Below are positions 5,528 through 6,408 of a stretch of DNA of 6,408 bases, in pieces. Where the stretch lies: contig DATILB010000418.1 of the NCBI GenBank assembly GCA_035477015.1, positions 1-6,408 on the forward strand, read 5' to 3'. The position numbers and the translations under genes were made by a program. The notes under the pieces were generated by a model. That model searched no databases. It saw only the letters and a list, made by a program, of their open reading frames with translations, and was not told the DNA's origin. How positions within the stretch are numbered: the first letter of the stretch is position 1; each line of letters opens with the position of its first letter. Source of the DNA: SSC3 sp035477015. GTDB taxonomy: Bacteria > Actinomycetota > Actinomycetes > Propionibacteriales > Nocardioidaceae.

Positions 5528-6408
5528 ATGGCCGTGAGCCGCGCGTCGCACCGTCTCCTGCGGATGACGGGCCGTGACCCGCATGAGGCGCACCGCGCCG
5601 CCACTCCCCTGGAGCTGCTCTTCGACCTGACCCTGGTCGTCGCCTTCGGAGCAGCAGGCAACGAGCTGGCCTCTCATCTCGCCAAGGGGCACACCGCGGC
5701 TGCCGTCACGGGCTTCGGGTTCGCGTCGTTCGCCATCTGCTGGGCCTGGATCAACTACTCGTGGTTCGCGTCGGCGTACGACACCGACGACTGGGCCTTC
5801 CGGGTCCTGACGATGGTGCAGATGGTCGGCGTCGTCGTGCTCGCCCTGGGCCTACCCGAGATGTTCGAGTCGATCTATGTCGGGGACGACCTGGACAACG
5901 GCGTGCTGGTCGCGGGCTACGTCATCATGCGCGTCTCGATGATCGTGCTGTGGCTGCGCGTCTACCGACAGGACCTTGAGCGACGGCCGACTGCCAAGAG
6001 CTACCTGATCACGATCACGGTCGCCCAGGTCCTGTGGTGCCTGTTGCTGTTCACTGACACCACAGTCGGCCAGACGTTCGCGCTCATGACGGTCCCGCTC
6101 GCGATCGAGCTGATCGGCCCGTTCATCGCCGATCGTCGGCACGGCGGGTCGCCCTGGCATCCGCACCACATCGCCGAGCGCTACGGGCTGCTCGCCATCA
6201 TCACGCTCGGCGAGGGAATCATCGGCACCGTCGCCGCGATGTCCTTCTTCGTCCACGAGCCGGAGTTCGGCTGGACCACAGACGCGAAGCTGGTCCTCGG
6301 CGCGGGAATCGGGCTGACGTTCGGGATGTGGTGGGTCTACTTCGCCATCCCGTGGGCAGAGGTGCTCCATCACCACCGCGAGCGTGGTTTCGTCTTCGGC
6401 TACGGCCA
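5528..6408 (+). CDS. ltrA: LtrA-family (low temperature requirement) membrane protein, 3' end missing
   Basis: The first 293 residues of a multi-pass membrane protein are present; the gene runs off the window. Family marks are TPLELLFDLTLVVAF (26-40), WINYSWFASAYDTDD (74-88), HHIAERYGLLAIITLGEGI (213-231) and a WWVYF segment (268-272). Likely membrane segments lie at about 31-50, 58-80, 91-110, 126-146, 158-176, 182-200, 218-242 and 254-275, with short polar loops between them, including the basic YRQDLERRPTAKS (146-158). The family is named after a Listeria gene needed for growth in the cold; its biochemical activity is not established, so none is assigned. The ATG at 5528 lies 2 bp after the MarR stop codon without a strong ribosome binding site of its own, which points to translational coupling and control by the MarR protein. 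The usual family protein is longer than this fragment, consistent with a simple edge truncation rather than a broken gene. Confidence 0.93.
   Translation, partial: MAVSRASHRLLRMTGRDPHEAHRAATPLELLFDLTLVVAFGAAGNELASHLAKGHTAAAVTGFGFASFAICWAWINYSWFASAYDTDDWAFRVLTMVQMVGVVVLALGLPEMFESIYVGDDLDNGVLVAGYVIMRVSMIVLWLRVYRQDLERRPTAKSYLITITVAQVLWCLLLFTDTTVGQTFALMTVPLAIELIGPFIADRRHGGSPWHPHHIAERYGLLAIITLGEGIIGTVAAMSFFVHEPEFGWTTDAKLVLGAGIGLTFGMWWVYFAIPWAEVLHHHRERGFVFGYG

Noticed and set aside
5852..6376. A 174-codon minus-strand frame opposite the LtrA-family gene.
   Set aside because: The plus strand encodes clear LtrA motifs and membrane helices over the whole stretch; the minus product is a charged shadow.

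Overview
The window comes from a high-GC bacterium, most probably an actinobacterium. Codons in all real genes end mostly in G or C. The isoprenyl transferase resembles the mycobacterial Rv2361c type as I recall it, and the cyclase-ATPase architecture is common in actinobacteria. Family or genus cannot be fixed from this stretch; a Nocardioides-like organism would fit, but that is a guess.

Layout, left to right. (1) 1-270, plus strand: the C-terminal 89 codons of an unrecognised acidic protein that begins outside the window. (2) 288-4097, minus strand, convergent with (1) across a 17-bp gap: a 1269-residue signalling protein with two tandem class III nucleotide cyclase domains, a P-loop NTPase module and a long TPR-like helical repeat region. 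(3) 4098-4202: a gap holding a 10-bp inverted repeat around the stop codon of the next gene, a compact hairpin and a possible promoter for the cyclase. (4) 4203-5003, minus strand, GTG start: a cis-prenyltransferase (UppS family) that makes the polyprenyl diphosphate carrier lipid for cell-wall synthesis. (5) 5004-5075: a 72-bp divergent promoter region with an 8+8 bp inverted repeat. (6) 5076-5525, plus strand: a MarR-family regulator. (7) 5528-6408, plus strand, cut by the window edge: an LtrA-family membrane protein, 2 bp downstream of the MarR gene and so almost certainly in one operon with it.

The most interesting feature is the cyclase. Its residues at catalytic positions are split between the two cyclase domains in the way known from mammalian soluble adenylyl cyclase (sAC/ADCY10). 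Domain 1 keeps the two metal-binding aspartates and the adenine-specifying lysine, while domain 2 has lost these but keeps the transition-state Asn and Arg. Domain 1 also keeps an arginine at, or within one residue of, the position that binds bicarbonate in sAC. Together with the same C1-C2-NTPase-TPR order, this suggests a bacterial sAC-like enzyme with one active site and one degenerate, possibly bicarbonate-sensing, site. The second point of interest is the palindrome between uppS and the marR-ltrA operon, a candidate operator from which the MarR protein could control its own operon and possibly carrier-lipid synthesis. No RNA genes, mobile elements or CRISPR arrays are visible.
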